From Chamaelirium japonicum (Eukaryota > Streptophyta > Magnoliopsida > Liliales > Melanthiaceae), in contig OX393551.1 in assembly GCA_947650365.1 (NCBI GenBank), forward strand, positions 2,314,001 to 2,378,000: DNA of 64,000 nt, in the 5' to 3' direction. Position 1 is the first letter of the stretch, and every line of letters starts with the position of its first letter. The notes beneath the pieces are model-generated. The model had not been told where the DNA came from. It did not search any database and saw only the letters and a list, made by a program, of their open reading frames with translations. Below are positions 23,160 through 36,922 of this stretch, one piece after another. Position numbers and translations under genes: made by a program.

Positions 23160-24731
23160 TCATTCGCACGATCCATTCTTACTCATTCGTATGATCCATT
23201 CTAATTCATTCGCACGATCCATTCTAATTCATTAATACGATCCATTCTAATTCATTTGCACGATCCATTCTAATTCATTCACACTCATACGATCCATTCT
23301 AATTTATTCGCACGAATGTATCCTTTCTAATTCATTCGTACGATCCATTCTAATTCATTCGCACAATCTATTCTAATTCATTCGAACGATCCATTATAAG
23401 TCATTCGTACGATCCATTCTAATTCATTCGTACGATCCATTCTAATTCATTCGTACGATCCATTCTAATTCATTCATACAATCCATTCTAATTCATTCGC
23501 ACGATCCATTTGCATTCACTCAAACGATCCTTTCTAATTCATTCATATGATCCATTCTAATTCATTCGCACGAATGTATCCATTCTAATTCATTCGTTCG
23601 ATCCAATCTAATTCATTCGTACAATCCATTCTATTTCATTCGCACGATCCATTCGCATTCACTCAAACGATCCATTCTAATTCATTCATATGATCCATTC
23701 TAATTCATTCGCACGAATGTATCCATTCTAATTCATTCGTATGATCCATTCTAATTCATTCGTACGAATGTATCCACTCTAATTCATTCATACGATCCAT
23801 TCTAATTCATTCGCACGAATGTATCCATTCCAATTCATTCGTACGATCCATTCTAATTCATTCGCACAATCTATTCTAATTCATTAGTACGATCCATTCT
23901 AATTCATTCGTACGATCCATTCTAATTCATTAGCACGATCCAAATTCATTTATCCGTACGATCTATTCTATTTCATTCGTACGATCCATTCTTATCGCAC
24001 GATCCATTCTAATTCATTCGCACGATCTATTCTCCATTCTAATTCCTTCGTACGATCCATTCTAATTCCTTCGTATCCATTCTAATTCACTCATACGATC
24101 CATTCTAATTCATTCATACGATCCTATCTAATTCATTCACTTGAATGTATCCATTCTAATTCATTCGTACGATCCATTCTAATTCATTCGCACAATCTAT
24201 TCTAATTCATTCATATGATCCATCCTAATTCATTCGCACGAATGTATCCATTCTAATTCATTCGTACAATCCATTCTATTTCATTCGTACGATCCATTCT
24301 TACTCATTCGTACGATCCATTCGTATCCATTCTAATTCATTCGTACGTTCCATTCTAATTCATTCGTAAGATCCATTCTAATTCATTCATATGATCTATT
24401 CTAATTCATTCATACAATCCATTCTAATTCCTTCGTACGATCCATTCTAATTCATTCGTACGATCTATTCTAATTCATTCGTACGATCCATTCTAATTCA
24501 TTCGTACAATCCATTCTAATTCATTCGCACGATCCATTCGCATTTACTCAAACGATCCATTCTAATTCATTCATATGATCCATTCTAATTCATTCTTACT
24601 CATTCGTACGATCCACGATCCATTTTAATTCATTCATACGATCCATTCTAATTCATTCATATGATCCATTCTAATTCATTCGCACGATCCATTATTACTC
24701 ATTCATACGATCCATTCTAATTCATTCGCAC
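23160..24731 (-). repeat. Satellite block with a second cassette J
   Basis: Three inverted TTTGAGTGAATGCG markers lie near 23510, 23650 and 24535, the first two about 140 bp apart. Cassette J recurs at 23933-24098, 1,402 bp after copy 1. It flips at CGCACGAAGGAATTAG. Confidence 0.92.
23933..24098 (-). repeat. Cassette J, copy 2
   Basis: Reads AAATTCATTTATCCG where copy 1 has AAATTCATTTATTCG. The CCG form is shared by the copies at 53920 and 62487, and the inverted copies read CGGATAAATG, so copy 1 carries the derived base. Confidence 0.92.
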
Positions 24732-25838
24732 GAAGGAATTAGAATGGATAGTACGAATGAATTAGAATGGATACATTCGTGCAAAAGAATTAGAATGGAT
24801 TTAATGAATGAATTAGAATGGAACGTACGAATGAATTAGAATGGATCGTACGAATGAATTAGAATGGATACATTCGTGCAAATGAATTAGAATGGATACA
24901 TTCATGGGAATGAATTAGAATGGATCGTATGAATGAATTAGAATGGATCGTATGAATGAATTAGAATGGATCGTACGAATGAATTAGAATGGATACATTC
25001 GTGCGAATGAATTAGAATGGATCGTACGAATGAGTAAGAATGGATCGTACGAATGAAATAGAATGGATCGTACGGATGAATTAGAATGGATCGTGCGAAT
25101 GAATTAGAATGGATCGTATAAATGAGTAAGAATGGATCGTATGAATGAATTAGAATGGATCATACGAAGGAATTAGAATAGATCATACGAAGAAATTTGA
25201 ATGGATCGTACGAATGAATTAGAATGGATCGTATGAATGAATTAGAATGGATCGTGCGAATGAATTAAAATGGATCGTATGAATGAAATAGAATGGATCG
25301 TATGAATTAGAATGGATCGTACGAATGAAATAGAATGGATCGTACGAATGAATTAGAATGGATCATGCTAATGAATTAGAATTGATCGTACGAATGAATT
25401 AGAATAGATTGTGCGAATGAATTAAAATGGATCGTATAAATGAATTAGAATGGATCGTATGAATGAATTAGAATGGATCGTGCGAATGAATTAAAATGGA
25501 TCGTATGAATGAAATAGAATGGATCGTACGAATGAATTAGAATAGATTGTGCGAATGGATTAGAATGGATCATACGATTGAGTAAGAAAGGATTATACGA
25601 ATGAAATAGAATAGATCGCACGAATGAATTAGAATGGATCGTATGAATGAATTAGAATGGATCGTTCGAATGAATTAGAATAGATTGTGCGAACGAATTA
25701 GAATGGATCGTACGAATGAATTAGAATGGATCGTGAGAATAAATTAGAATGGATCGTATGAATGAATTAGAATGGATCGTGCGAATGAATTAGAATATGG
25801 ATCGTACGAAGGAATTAGAATGGATCGTACGGATGAAT
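24732..25838 (+). repeat. Satellite block
   Basis: The stretch 25150-25620 resembles 34780-35060 and 42230-42500 (CGTATGAATTAG deletion unit, GGATTAG unit, CATACGATTGAGTAAG). It ends with GAATATGG and GAATTC (25835). Confidence 0.92.
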
Positions 25839-26172
25839 TCGAATGTATCCTTTCTAATTCATTCGTACGATCCATTCTAATTCTTTCGTACGATCCATTC
25901 TAATTCATTCGCACGATCCATTCTAATTCATTCGCACGATCCATTCTAATTCATTCATACGATCCATTCTAATTCATTTGCAAGAATGTATCCATTCTAA
26001 CTCATTCGTACGATCCATTCTAATTCATTCGTATGATCTATTCTAATTCATTCGCATGATCCATTATAATTCATTCATACGATCCAATCTAATTTATTCG
26101 TACGATCCATTCTAATTCATTCGCACGAATGTATCAACTCTAATTCATTCGTACGATCCATTCTAATTCATT
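25839..26172 (-). repeat. Satellite block
   Basis: Short complementary block leading to CATACATGTACG near 26171, the entrance of a 663-bp unit relic. Confidence 0.91.
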
Positions 26173-26500
26173 CATACATGTACGAATGAATTAGAATGGA
26201 TACATTCGTGCGAATGAATTAGAATGGATCGTATGAATGAATTAGATTGGATCGTATGCATGAATTAGAATGGATCGTGCGAATGAATTAGAATGGATCG
26301 TACGAATGAATTAGAATGGATCGTACGAATGAATTAGAATGGATACATTCGTGTGAATGAATTAGAATGGATCATATGAATGAATTAGAATGGATCGTTT
26401 GAGGGAATGCGAATGGATCGTGCGAATGAATTAGAATGGATTGTACGAATGAATTAGAATAGATCGTACGAATAAATTAGAATGGATACATTCGTGCGAA
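26173..26500 (+). repeat. Truncated 663-bp unit relic fused to the TTTGAGTG block
   Basis: The first ~140 bp follow the 663-bp unit (ATTAGATTGG, CGTATGCATG). At about 26330 it changes to the segment carrying GTTTGAGGGAATGCG, which ends at GCGAATCC. This is a recombinant between two families seen separately elsewhere. Confidence 0.9.
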
Positions 26501-27482
26501 TCCATTCTATTTCATTCGTACGATCTATTCTAATTCATTCGCACGATCCATTCTAATTCATTCATACAATCCATTCTAATTCATTCGTACGATCCATTCT
26601 AATTCATTCGTACGATCCATTCTAATTCATTCGCACAATCTATTCTAATTCATTCGTATGATCCATTCTAATTCATTCATACGATCCATTCTAATTCATT
26701 CGTACGATTCATTCTAATTCAATCCATTCTAATTCATTCGTACGATCCATTCTTACTCATTCGTACGATCCATTCTAATTCATTCGCACGAATGAATCCA
26801 TTCTAATTCATTCGTATGATCCATTCTAATTCATTTGCACGATCCATTCTAATTCATTCGTACGATCCATTCTATTTCATTCATACGATCCATTCTAATT
26901 CATTCATACGATCTATTCTAATTCTTTCGCGCGAATGTATCTATTCTAATTCATTCGCACGATCCATTCTAATTCATTCATACAATCCATTCTAATTCTT
27001 TTGCACGAATGTATCCATTCTAATTCATTCGTACTATCTATTCTAATTCCTTCGTACGATCCATTCTAATTCCTTCGTACGATCCATTCTAATTCATTCG
27101 TACGATCCATTCTAATTCATTTGTACGATCCATTCTAATTCCTTCGTATGATCCATTCTAATTCATTCGTACGGTATGATTCATTCTAATTTATTCGTAC
27201 GATTCATTCTAATTCAATCCATTCTAATTCATTCGTACGATCCATTCTAATTCATTCGTACGATCCATTTTAATTCATTCGTACGATTCATTCTAATTCA
27301 ATCCATTCTAATTCATTCGTACGATCTATTCTAATTCATTCGTACGATCCATTCTAATTCATTCGCACGATCCATTCTAATTCATTCATACGATCCATTC
27401 TAATTCATTCATATGATCCATTCTAATTCATTCGCACGATCCATTCTAATTCATTCGCACGATCCATTCTAATTCATTCGTA
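26501..27482 (-). repeat. Satellite block
   Basis: Contains CGTACGGTATG at 27168. The right end is half of a 40-bp perfect palindrome. Confidence 0.92.
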
Positions 27483-27501
27483 CGAATGAATTAGAATGGA
27501 T
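27462..27501. repeat. Second 40-bp perfect palindrome
   Basis: Same construction as at 16033-16072: ATCCATTCTAATTCATTCGT meets its reverse complement at GTAC (27480-27483) with no spacer. Confidence 0.93.
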
Positions 27502-28194
27502 ACATTCATGCGAATGAATTAAAATGGATCATACGAATGAATTAGAATGGATTCATTCGTGCGAATGAATTAGAATGGATCGTACGAATGAGTAAGAATG
27601 GATCGTACGAATGAATTAGAATGGATTGAATTAGAATGAATCGTACGAATGAATTAGAATGGATCGTACGAATGAATTAGAATGGATCGTACGAATGAAT
27701 TAGAATGGATTGAATTAGAATGAATCGTACGAATGAATTAGAATGAATCATACCGTACGAATGAATTAGAATGGATCATACGAAGGAATTAGAATGGATC
27801 GTACGAATGAATTAGAATGGATCGTACGAATGAATTAGAATGGATCGTACGAAGGAATTAGAATGGATCGTACGAAGGAATTAGAATGGATAGTACGAAT
27901 GAATTAGAATGGATACCTTCGTGCAAATGAATTAGAATGGATCGTACGAATGAGTAAGAATGGATCGTACGAATGAAATAGAGTGGATCGTATGAATGAA
28001 TTAGAATGGATCGTGCGAATGAATTAGAATGGATCGTACGAATGAATTAGAATAGATTGTGTGAATGAATTATAATGGATCGTACGAATGAATTAGAATG
28101 GATCGTACGAATGAATTAGAATGGATCGTATGAATGAATCAGAATGGATCGTGCGAATGAATTAGAATGGATCGTACGAATGAAATAGAATGGA
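27483..28194 (+). repeat. Satellite block
   Basis: Two truncated GGATTGAATTAG units and CATACCGTACG at 27749. The order of variants resembles 51730-52110 and 55560-55930. It closes with GGATTCGCACGAATG, the inverted GCGAATCC junction. Confidence 0.92.
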
Positions 28195-29503
28195 TTCGCA
28201 CGAATGTATCCATTCTAATTCATTCATACGATCCATTCTAATTCATTCGTACAATCCATTCTAATTCATTCGCACGATCCATTCGCATTCACTCAAACTA
28301 TCCATTCTAATTCATTCATATGATCCATTCTAATTCATTCGCACGAATGTATCCATTCTAATTCATTTGTACGATCCATTCTAATTCATTTGTACGAATG
28401 TATCCACTCTAATTCATTCATACGATCCATTCTAATTCATTCGCACGAATGTATCCATTCCAATTCATTCGTACGATCCATTCTAATTCATTCGCACAAT
28501 CTATTCTAATTCATTCGTACGATCAATTCTAATTCATTAGCATGATCCATTCTAATTCATTCGTACGATCTATTCTATTTCATTCGTACAATCCATTCTT
28601 ACTCAATCGTATAATCCATTCTAATCCATTTGCACAATCTATTCTAATTCATTCGTACGATCCATTCTATTTCATTCGTACGATCCATTCTAATTCATAC
28701 GATCCATTCTAATTCATTCATACGATCCATTCTATTTCGTTCGCACGAATGTATCCATTCTAATTCATTCGCACGATCCATTCTAATTCATTCGTACGAT
28801 CTATTCTATTTCATTCGTACAATCCATTCTAATACATTCGTACGATCCATTCTAATTCATTCGCACAATCTATTCTAATTCATTCGAATGATCCATTCTA
28901 ATTCATTCGTACGATCCATTCTAATTCATTCGTACGATCCATTCTAATTCATTCGCACGATCCATTCTAATTCATTCGCACGATCCATTCTAATTCATTC
29001 GCACGATCCATTCTAATTTATTCATACAATCCATTCTAATTCGTTTGTACGATCCTTTCTAATTCCTTCGTACGATCCATTCTATTTCATTCGTATGACC
29101 CATTCTAATTCATAAGTACGATCCATTCTAATTCATTCAAACGATCCATTCTAATTCATTCGCACGATCCATTCTAATTCATTCATACGATCCAATCTAA
29201 TTCATTCATATGATCCATTCTAATTCATTCGCACGAATGTATCCATTCTAATTCATTCGCACGATCCATTCTAATTCATTCATACAATCCATTCTAATTC
29301 TTTTGCACGAATGTATCCATTCTAATTCATTCGTACGATCTATTCTAATTCATTCGTATGATCTTTTCTAATTCATTCGCATGATCCATTATAATTCATT
29401 CATACGATCCAATCTAATTCATTCGTACGATCCATTCTAATTCATTCGCACGAATGTATCAACTCTAATTCATTCGTACGATCCATTCTAATTCATTCAT
29501 ACA
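28195..29503 (-). repeat. Satellite block, CATAAGTACG family
   Basis: An inverted TTTGAGTGAATGCG marker lies near 28278 and CATAAGTACG at 29111. With the next block it forms a module repeated at 31.8-32.7 kb (offset 2,707 bp, becoming 2,730 bp after a one-monomer change). It ends at CATACATGTACG (29498). Confidence 0.92.
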
Positions 29504-29941
29504 TGTACGAATGAATTAGAATGGATACATTCGTGCGAATGAATTAGAATGGATCGTATGAATGAATTAGATTGGATCGTATGCTTGAATTAGAATGGAT
29601 CATGCGAATGAATTAGAATGGATCGTACGAATGAATTAGAATGGATCGAACGAATGAATTAGAATGGATACATTCGTGCAAAAGAATTAGAATGGATTGT
29701 ATGAGTGAATTAGAATGGATCGTGCGAATGAATTAGAATGGATCGTACGAATGAATTAGAATGGATACATTCGTGCGAAAGAATTAGAATAGATCGTATG
29801 AATGAATTAGAATGGATCGTATGAATGAAATAGAATGGATCGTACGAATGAATTAGAATGGATCGTGCGAATGAATTAGAATGGATCGTATGAATGAATT
29901 AGAATGGATCGTACGAATGAATTAGAAAGGATACATTCGAA
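29504..29941 (+). repeat. Relic of the 663-bp unit, copy b
   Basis: Complete purine-rich arm with the full fingerprint. It lacks the CGAAGGAATTAG monomer just before the end and has CGTATGCTTG in place of CGTATGCATG. GAATTC is at 29939. Confidence 0.93.
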
Positions 29942-32233
29942 TTCATTCGTATGATCCATTCTAATTCCTTCGTACGATCCATATACTAATTCATTCGCAC
30001 GATCTATTCTAATTCATTCGCACGATCCATTCTAATTCATTCATACGATCCATTCTAATTCATTCGTACGATCCATTCTAATTCATTCGTACGAATGTAT
30101 CCACTCTAATTCATTCATATGATCCATTCTAATTCATTCGTATGATCCATTCTATTTCATTCGTACGAATGTATCCATTCTAATTCATTCGTACAATCCA
30201 TTCTAATTCATTCGCACGATCTATTCGAATTCATTCGCACGAATGTATCCACTCTAATTCATTCATACGATCCATTCTAATTCCTTCGTACGATCCATTC
30301 TATTTCATTCGTATGATCCATTCTATTTCATTCATATAATCCATTCTAATTCATTCGCACGATCCATTCTAATTCATTCATACGATCCATTCTATTTCAT
30401 TCGTACGATCCATTCTAATTCATTCGCACGAATGTATCCATTCCAATTCATTCGTACGATCCATTCTAATTCATTCGTACGATCCATTCTAATTCATTCG
30501 TACGATCTATTTTATTTCATTCGTACAATCCATTTTTACTCAATCGTATGATCCATTCTAATCCATTCGCACAATCTACTCTAATTCATTCGTACGATCC
30601 ATTCTATTTCATTTGCACGAAGGTATCCATTCTAATTCATACAATCCATTCTTATTCATTCATACGATCCAATCTAATTCATTCATACGATCCATTCTAT
30701 TTCATTCGCACGAATGTATCCATTCTAATTCATTCGCACGATCCATTCTAATTCATTCATACAATCCATTCTAATTCATTCGTACGATCCATTCTAATTC
30801 ATTTGTACGAATGTATCCACTCTAATTCATTCAATGTATCCACTCTAATTCATTCATACGATCCATTCTAATTCCTTCGTACGATCCATTCTATTTCATT
30901 CGTATGATCCATTCTATTTCAATCATATAATCCATTCTAATTCATTCGCACGATCCATTCTAATTCATTCATACGATCCATTCGAATTCATTCGTATGAT
31001 CCATTCTAATTCATTCGTTCGATCCATTCTAATTTATTCGCACGATCCATTCTAATTCATTCATACGATCCATTCTTACTCATTCGTACGATCCATTTTA
31101 ATTCATTCGCACGATCCATTCTAATTCATCCGTACGATCCAATCTATTTCATTCATACGATCCATTCTTACTCATTCGTACGATCCATTCTAATTCATTC
31201 ACACGAATGTATCCATTCTAATTCATTCGTACAATCCATTCTTACTCAATCGTATGATCCATTCTAATCCATTCGCACAATCTATTCTAATTCATTCGTA
31301 CGATCCATTCTATTTCATTCGTACGATCCATTCTAATTCATACGATCCATTCTATTTCATTCATACGATCCATTTTAATTCATTCGCACGATCCATTCTA
31401 ATTCATTCATACGATCCATTCTAATTCATTTATACGATCCATTTTAATTCATTTGCACAATCTATTCTAATTCATTCGTATGATCAATTCTAATTCATTC
31501 GCACGATCCATTCTAATTCATTCGCACGATCCATTCTAATTCATTCATACGATCCAATCTAATTCATTCATACGATCCATTCTAATTCATTCGCACGATC
31601 CATTCTAATTCATTCGTACGATCTATTTTATTTCATTCGTACAATCCATTCTAATTCATTCATACGATCCAATCTAATTCATTCATACGATCCATTCTAA
31701 TTCATTCGTACGATCTATTCTATTTAATTCATACGATCCATTCTAATTCGTTTGTACGATCCTTTCTAATTCCTTCGTACGATCCATTCTGTTTCATTCG
31801 TATGACCCATTCTAATTCATAAGTACGATCCATTCTAATTCATTCAAACGATCCATTCTAATTCATTCGTACGATCCATTCTAATTCATTTGCACGATCC
31901 ATTCTAATTCATTCATACGATCCAATCTAATTCATTCATACGATCCATTCTAATTCATTCGCACGAATGTATCCATTCTAATTCATTCGCACGATCCATT
32001 CTAATTCATTCATACAATCCCTTCTAATTCTTTTGCACGAATGAATCCATTCTAATTCATTCGTACGATCCATTCTAATTCATTCGTATGATCTATTCTA
32101 ATTCATTCGCATGATCCATTATAATTCATTCATACGATCCAATCTAATTCATTCGTACGATCCAATCTAATTCATTCGCATGAATGTACCAACTCTAATT
32201 CATTCGTACGATCCATTCTAATTCATTCATACA
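29942..32233 (-). repeat. Longest complementary satellite block
   Basis: About 2.3 kb in one orientation. Two closely similar stretches, near 30090-30380 and 30810-30990, carry CTACTCTAATTC/CCACTCTAATTC and TCATATAATCC. CATAAGTACG is at 31818. It ends at CATACATGTACAAATG (32228). Confidence 0.92.
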
Positions 32234-32693
32234 TGTACAAATGAATTAGAATGGATACATTCGTGCGAATGAATTAGAATGGATCGTATCAATGAATTAG
32301 ATTGGATCGTATGCATGAATTAGAATGGATCGTGCGAATGAATTAGAATGGATCGTACGAATGAATTAGAATGGATCGAACGAATGAATTAGAATGGATA
32401 CATTCGTGGAAAAGAATTAGAATGGATTGTATTAATGAATTAGAATGGATTGTGCGAATGAATTAGAATGAATCGTACGAATGAATTAGAAAGGATACAT
32501 TCGTGCGAAAGAATTAGAAAAGATCGTATGAATGAATTAGAATGGATCGTATGAATGAAATAGAATGGATCGTACGAATGAATTAGATGGATCGTGCGAA
32601 TGAATTAGAATGGATCGTACGAATGAATTAGAATGGATCGTACGAAGGAATTAGAATGGATCGTACGAATGAATTAGAAAGGATACATTCGAA
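32234..32693 (+). repeat. Relic of the 663-bp unit, copy c
   Basis: Full fingerprint with private changes GTGGAAAAG, GTATTAATG and a one-base deletion (GAATTAGATGGATCG near 32583). GAATTC is at 32691. As in copy a, it is followed by a short complementary block and the inverted GAAAAAACACG cassette. Confidence 0.93.
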
Positions 32694-32862
32694 TTCATTC
32701 GTACGATCCATTCTAATTCCTTCGTACGATCCATATTCTAATTCATTCGCACGATCCATTCTAATTCATTCGCACGATCCATTCTAATTCATTCATACGA
32801 TCCATTCTAATTCATTCACACAATCCATTCTAATTTATTCTAATTTATTCGTATGTGAGTGG
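32694..32862 (-). repeat. Short satellite block
   Basis: Counterpart of 18844-19012; begins CGTACGATCC after GAATTC and ends in TAATTTATTC repeated twice. Confidence 0.91.
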
Positions 32863-32879
32863 ATCGTGTTTTTTCGTGC
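32851..32879 (+). repeat. GAAAAAACACG junction cassette, inverted copy 6
   Basis: Reads GTATGTGAGTGGATCGTG then TTTTTTCGTGC, identical to 19001-19029. Confidence 0.93.
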
Positions 32880-35421
32880 TAATGAATTAGAATGGATCGT
32901 ACGAATGAATTAGAATGGATACATTCGTGCGAAAGAATTAGAATGGATCGTATGAATGAATTAGATTGGATCGTATAAATGAATTAGAATGGATCTTACG
33001 AATGAATTAGAATGGAACGTACGAATGAATTAGAATGGATCGTACGAGTGAATTAGAATGGATACATTCGTGCAAATGAATTAGAATGGATACATTCATG
33101 GGAATGAATTAGACTGGATCGTACAAAGGAATTAGAATGGATCATACGAATGAAATATAATGGGTTGTACAAAGGAATTAGAATGGATCGTACGCAGGAA
33201 TTAGAACGGTTTGTACGAAGGAATTAGAATGGATCGTACGAATGAATTAGAATGGATACATTCGTGCGAATGAATTAGAATGGATCGTACGAATGAGTAA
33301 GAATGGATCGTACGAATGAAATAGAATGGATCTTACGGATGAATTAGAATGGATCGTGCGAATGAATTAGAATGGATCGTACGAATGAGTAAGAATGGAT
33401 CGTATGAATGAATTAGAATGGATCGTGCGAATAAATTAGAATGGATCGAACGAATGAATTAGAATAGATCATACGAATGAATTAGAATGGATCGTATGAA
33501 TGAATTAGAATGGATCGTGTGAATGAATTAGAGTGGATTATATGAATGAAATAGAATGGATCATACGAATGAAATAGAATGGATCGTACGAAGGAATTAG
33601 AATGGATCGTATGAATGAATTAGAGTGGATACATTCGTGCGAATGAATTCAAATAGATCGTGCGAATGAATTAGAATGGATTGTACGAATGAATTAGAAT
33701 GGATCGTATGAATGAAATAGAATGGATCGTACGAATGAATTAGAATGGATACATTCGTGCAAAAGAAATAGAATGGATTGTATGAATGAATTAGAATGGA
33801 TCGTGTGAATGAATTAGAATGGATCATACGAATGAATTAGAATGGATACATTCGTGCGAATGAATTAGAATGGATCGTGCGAATGAATTAGAATGGATCG
33901 TACGAATGAATTAGAATGGATCATATGAATGAATTAGAATGGATCGTGCGAATGAATTAGAATGGATCGTGCGAATGAATTAGAATGGATCGTACGAATG
34001 AATTAGAATGGATCGTACGAATGAATTAGATTGGATCGTATTAATGATTTAGAATGGATCGTACGAATAAATTAGAATAGATCGTACGAATGAATTAGAA
34101 TGGATATGAATGGATCGTACGAATGAGTAAGAATGGATCGTACGAATGAAATACAATGGATTGTACCAATGAATTAGAATGGATACATTCATGCGAATGA
34201 ATTAGGATGGATCGTATGAATGAATTAGAATAGATTGTGCGAATGAATTAGAATGGATCGTACGAATGAATTAGAATAGATACATTCATGCGAATGAATT
34301 AGAATGGATCGTATGAATGAATTAGAATGGATCGTATTAGTGAATTAGAATGGATACGAAGCAATTAGAATGGATCGTACAAAGGAATTAGAATGGAGAA
34401 TGGATCGTGCGAATGAATTAGAATGGATTGTGCGATAAGAATGGATCGTACGAATGAAATAGAATAGATCGTACGGATAAATGAATTTGGATCGTGCTAA
34501 TGAATTAGATTGGATCGTACGAATGAATTAGAATGGATCGTACTAATGAATTAGAATATATTGTGCGAATGAATTAGAATGGATCGTACGAATGAATTAG
34601 AAAGGATATATTCGTGCGAATGAATTAGAATAGATCGTATGAATGAATTAGTTTGGATCGTATTAATGAATTAGAATAGATCGTGCGAATGAATTAGAAT
34701 GGATCGTACGAATGAATTAGAATGGATAGATTCGTGCGAATGAATTTGAATGGATCGTACGAAGGAATTAGAATGGATCGTACGAAGGAATTAGAATAGA
34801 TCATACGAAGAAATTAGAATGGATCGTACGAATGAATTAGAATGGATCGTATGAATGAATTAGAATGGATCGTGCGAATGAATTAAAATGGATCGTATGA
34901 ATGAAATAGAATGGATCGTATGAATTAGAATGGATCGTACGAATGAAATAGAATGGATCGTACGAATGAATTAGAATAGATTGTGCGAATGGATTAGAAT
35001 GGATCATACCACTGAGTAAGAATGGATTGTTCGAATGAAATAGAATAGATCGTACGAATGAATTAGAATGGATCATGCTAATGAATTAGAATTGATCGTA
35101 CGAATGAATTAGAACAGATTGTGCGAATAAATTAGAATGGATCGTACGAATGAATTGGAATGGATATATTCGTGCGAATGAATTAGAATGGATCGTATGA
35201 ATGAATTAGAGTGGATACATTCGTACAAATGAATTAGAATGGATCGTACGAATGAATTAGAATGGATACATTCATGCGAATGAATTAGAATGGATCATAT
35301 GAATGAATTAGAATGGATCGTTTGAGTGAATGCGAATGGATCGTGTGAATGAATTAGAATGGATTGTACGAATGAATTAGAATGGATCATACGAATGAAT
35401 TAGAATGGATACATTCGTGCG
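32863..35421 (+). repeat. Longest purine-rich satellite block
   Basis: About 2.5 kb in one orientation and a composite. 33540-34100 matches 14600-15180, and 34340-35421 matches 41790-42868 at an offset of 7,447-7,448 bp. Inverted cassette J is at 34333-34497 and GTTTGAGTGAATGCG near 35320. It ends at GCGAATCC. Confidence 0.92.
34333..34497 (+). repeat. Cassette J, inverted copy 5
   Basis: Reads GGATACGAAG, GGAGAATGG, GCGATAAGAATGG, CGGATAAATG and AATTTGGATCGTGC, the reverse complement of copies 1-4 in the expected order. Confidence 0.93.
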
Positions 35422-36911
35422 AATCCATTCTATTTCATTCGTACGATCCATTCTAATTCATTCGCATGATCCATTCAAATTCATTCATACGATCCATTCT
35501 AATTCATTCGTACGATCCATTCTAATTCATTCGTACGATCTATTCTAATTCATTCGCACGATCCATTCTAATTCATTCATACGATCTATTCTAATTCATT
35601 CATACGATCCATTCTATCTCATTCGTACGATCCATTCTTACTCATTCGTACGATCCATTCTAATTCATTTGCACGAAGGTATCGATTCTAATTCATTCGT
35701 ACTATCCATTCTAATTCCTTCGTACGATCCATTCTAATTCCTTCGTACGATCCATTCTAATTCATTCACACGATCCATTCTAATTCCTTCGTATGATCCA
35801 TTCTAATTCATTCGTACGGTATGATTCATTCTAATTCATTCGTACGATTCATTCTAATTCAATCCATTCTAGTTCATTCGTACGATCCATTCTAATACAT
35901 TCGTACGATCCATTCTAATTCATTCGTACGATTCATTCTAATTCAATCCATTCTAATTCATTCGTATGATCCATTCTTACTCATTCGTACAATCCATTCT
36001 AATTCATTCGCACGAATGAATCCATTCTAATTCATTCGTATGATCCATTCTAATTCATTCGCATGAATGTATCCATTCTAATTCATTCGTACGATCCATT
36101 CTATCTGATTCGTACAATCCATTCTATTTTATTCGTACGATCCATTCTAATTCATTCGCACGATCCATTCTAATTCATTCGCATGATCCATTCTAGTTCA
36201 TTCGTACGATCGATTCTAATTCATTCATACGATCCATTCTAATTCATTCGCACGAATGTATCCATTCTAATTCATTCGAACGATCCATTCTAATTCATTC
36301 GCACAATCTTTTCTAATTCATTCATACGATCGATTCTAATTTATTTGCACGATCCATTCTAATTCATTCATACGATCCATTCTAATTCATTCATATGATC
36401 CATTCTAATTCATTCGCACGATCCATTCTTACTCATTCGTACGATCCATTCTAATTCATTCGCACGATCCATTCTAATTCATTAATACGATCCATTCTAA
36501 TTCATTCGCACGATCCATTCTAATTCATTCACACGCATACGATCCATTCTAATTCATTCGCACGAATGTATCCTTTCTAATTCATTCGTACGATCTATTC
36601 TAATTCATTCGCACAATCTATTCTAATTCATTCGAACGATCCATTCTAATTCATTCGTACGATCCATTCAAATTCATTCGTACGATCCATTCTAATTCAT
36701 TCGCACGATCCATTCTAATTCATTCGCACGATCCATTCTAATTCATTAGCACGATCCATTCTAATTCATTCGTACGATCCATTCTAATTCATTTATACGA
36801 TCCAATCTAATTCATTCATACGATCCATTCTAATTCTTTCGCACGAATGTATCCATTCTAATTCATTCGTACGATCCATTCTAATTCATTAGCACGAAAA
36901 AACACGATCCA
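35422..36911 (-). repeat. Satellite block, duplicated at 38.9-40.2 kb
   Basis: The marker order GCACGAAGGTATC (35671), CGTACGGTATG (35813), CTATCTGATTCG, CACACGCATACG and GAAAAAACACG (36892) is repeated from 38952 to 40150. The offset falls from 3,281 to 3,258 bp, a loss of exactly one monomer. Confidence 0.93.
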
Positions 36912-36922
36912 CTCACATACGA
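36892..36922 (-). repeat. GAAAAAACACG junction cassette, copy 2
   Basis: Identical core to 13733-13764, preceded by the same TTCATTAGCACG monomer. Confidence 0.93.

Noticed and set aside
30548-30751. Open frames here and, on the minus strand, at 34837-35076 and 42248-42454
   Set aside because: All are translations of CTAATTCATTC-type monomers with phase shifts; no evidence of coding.
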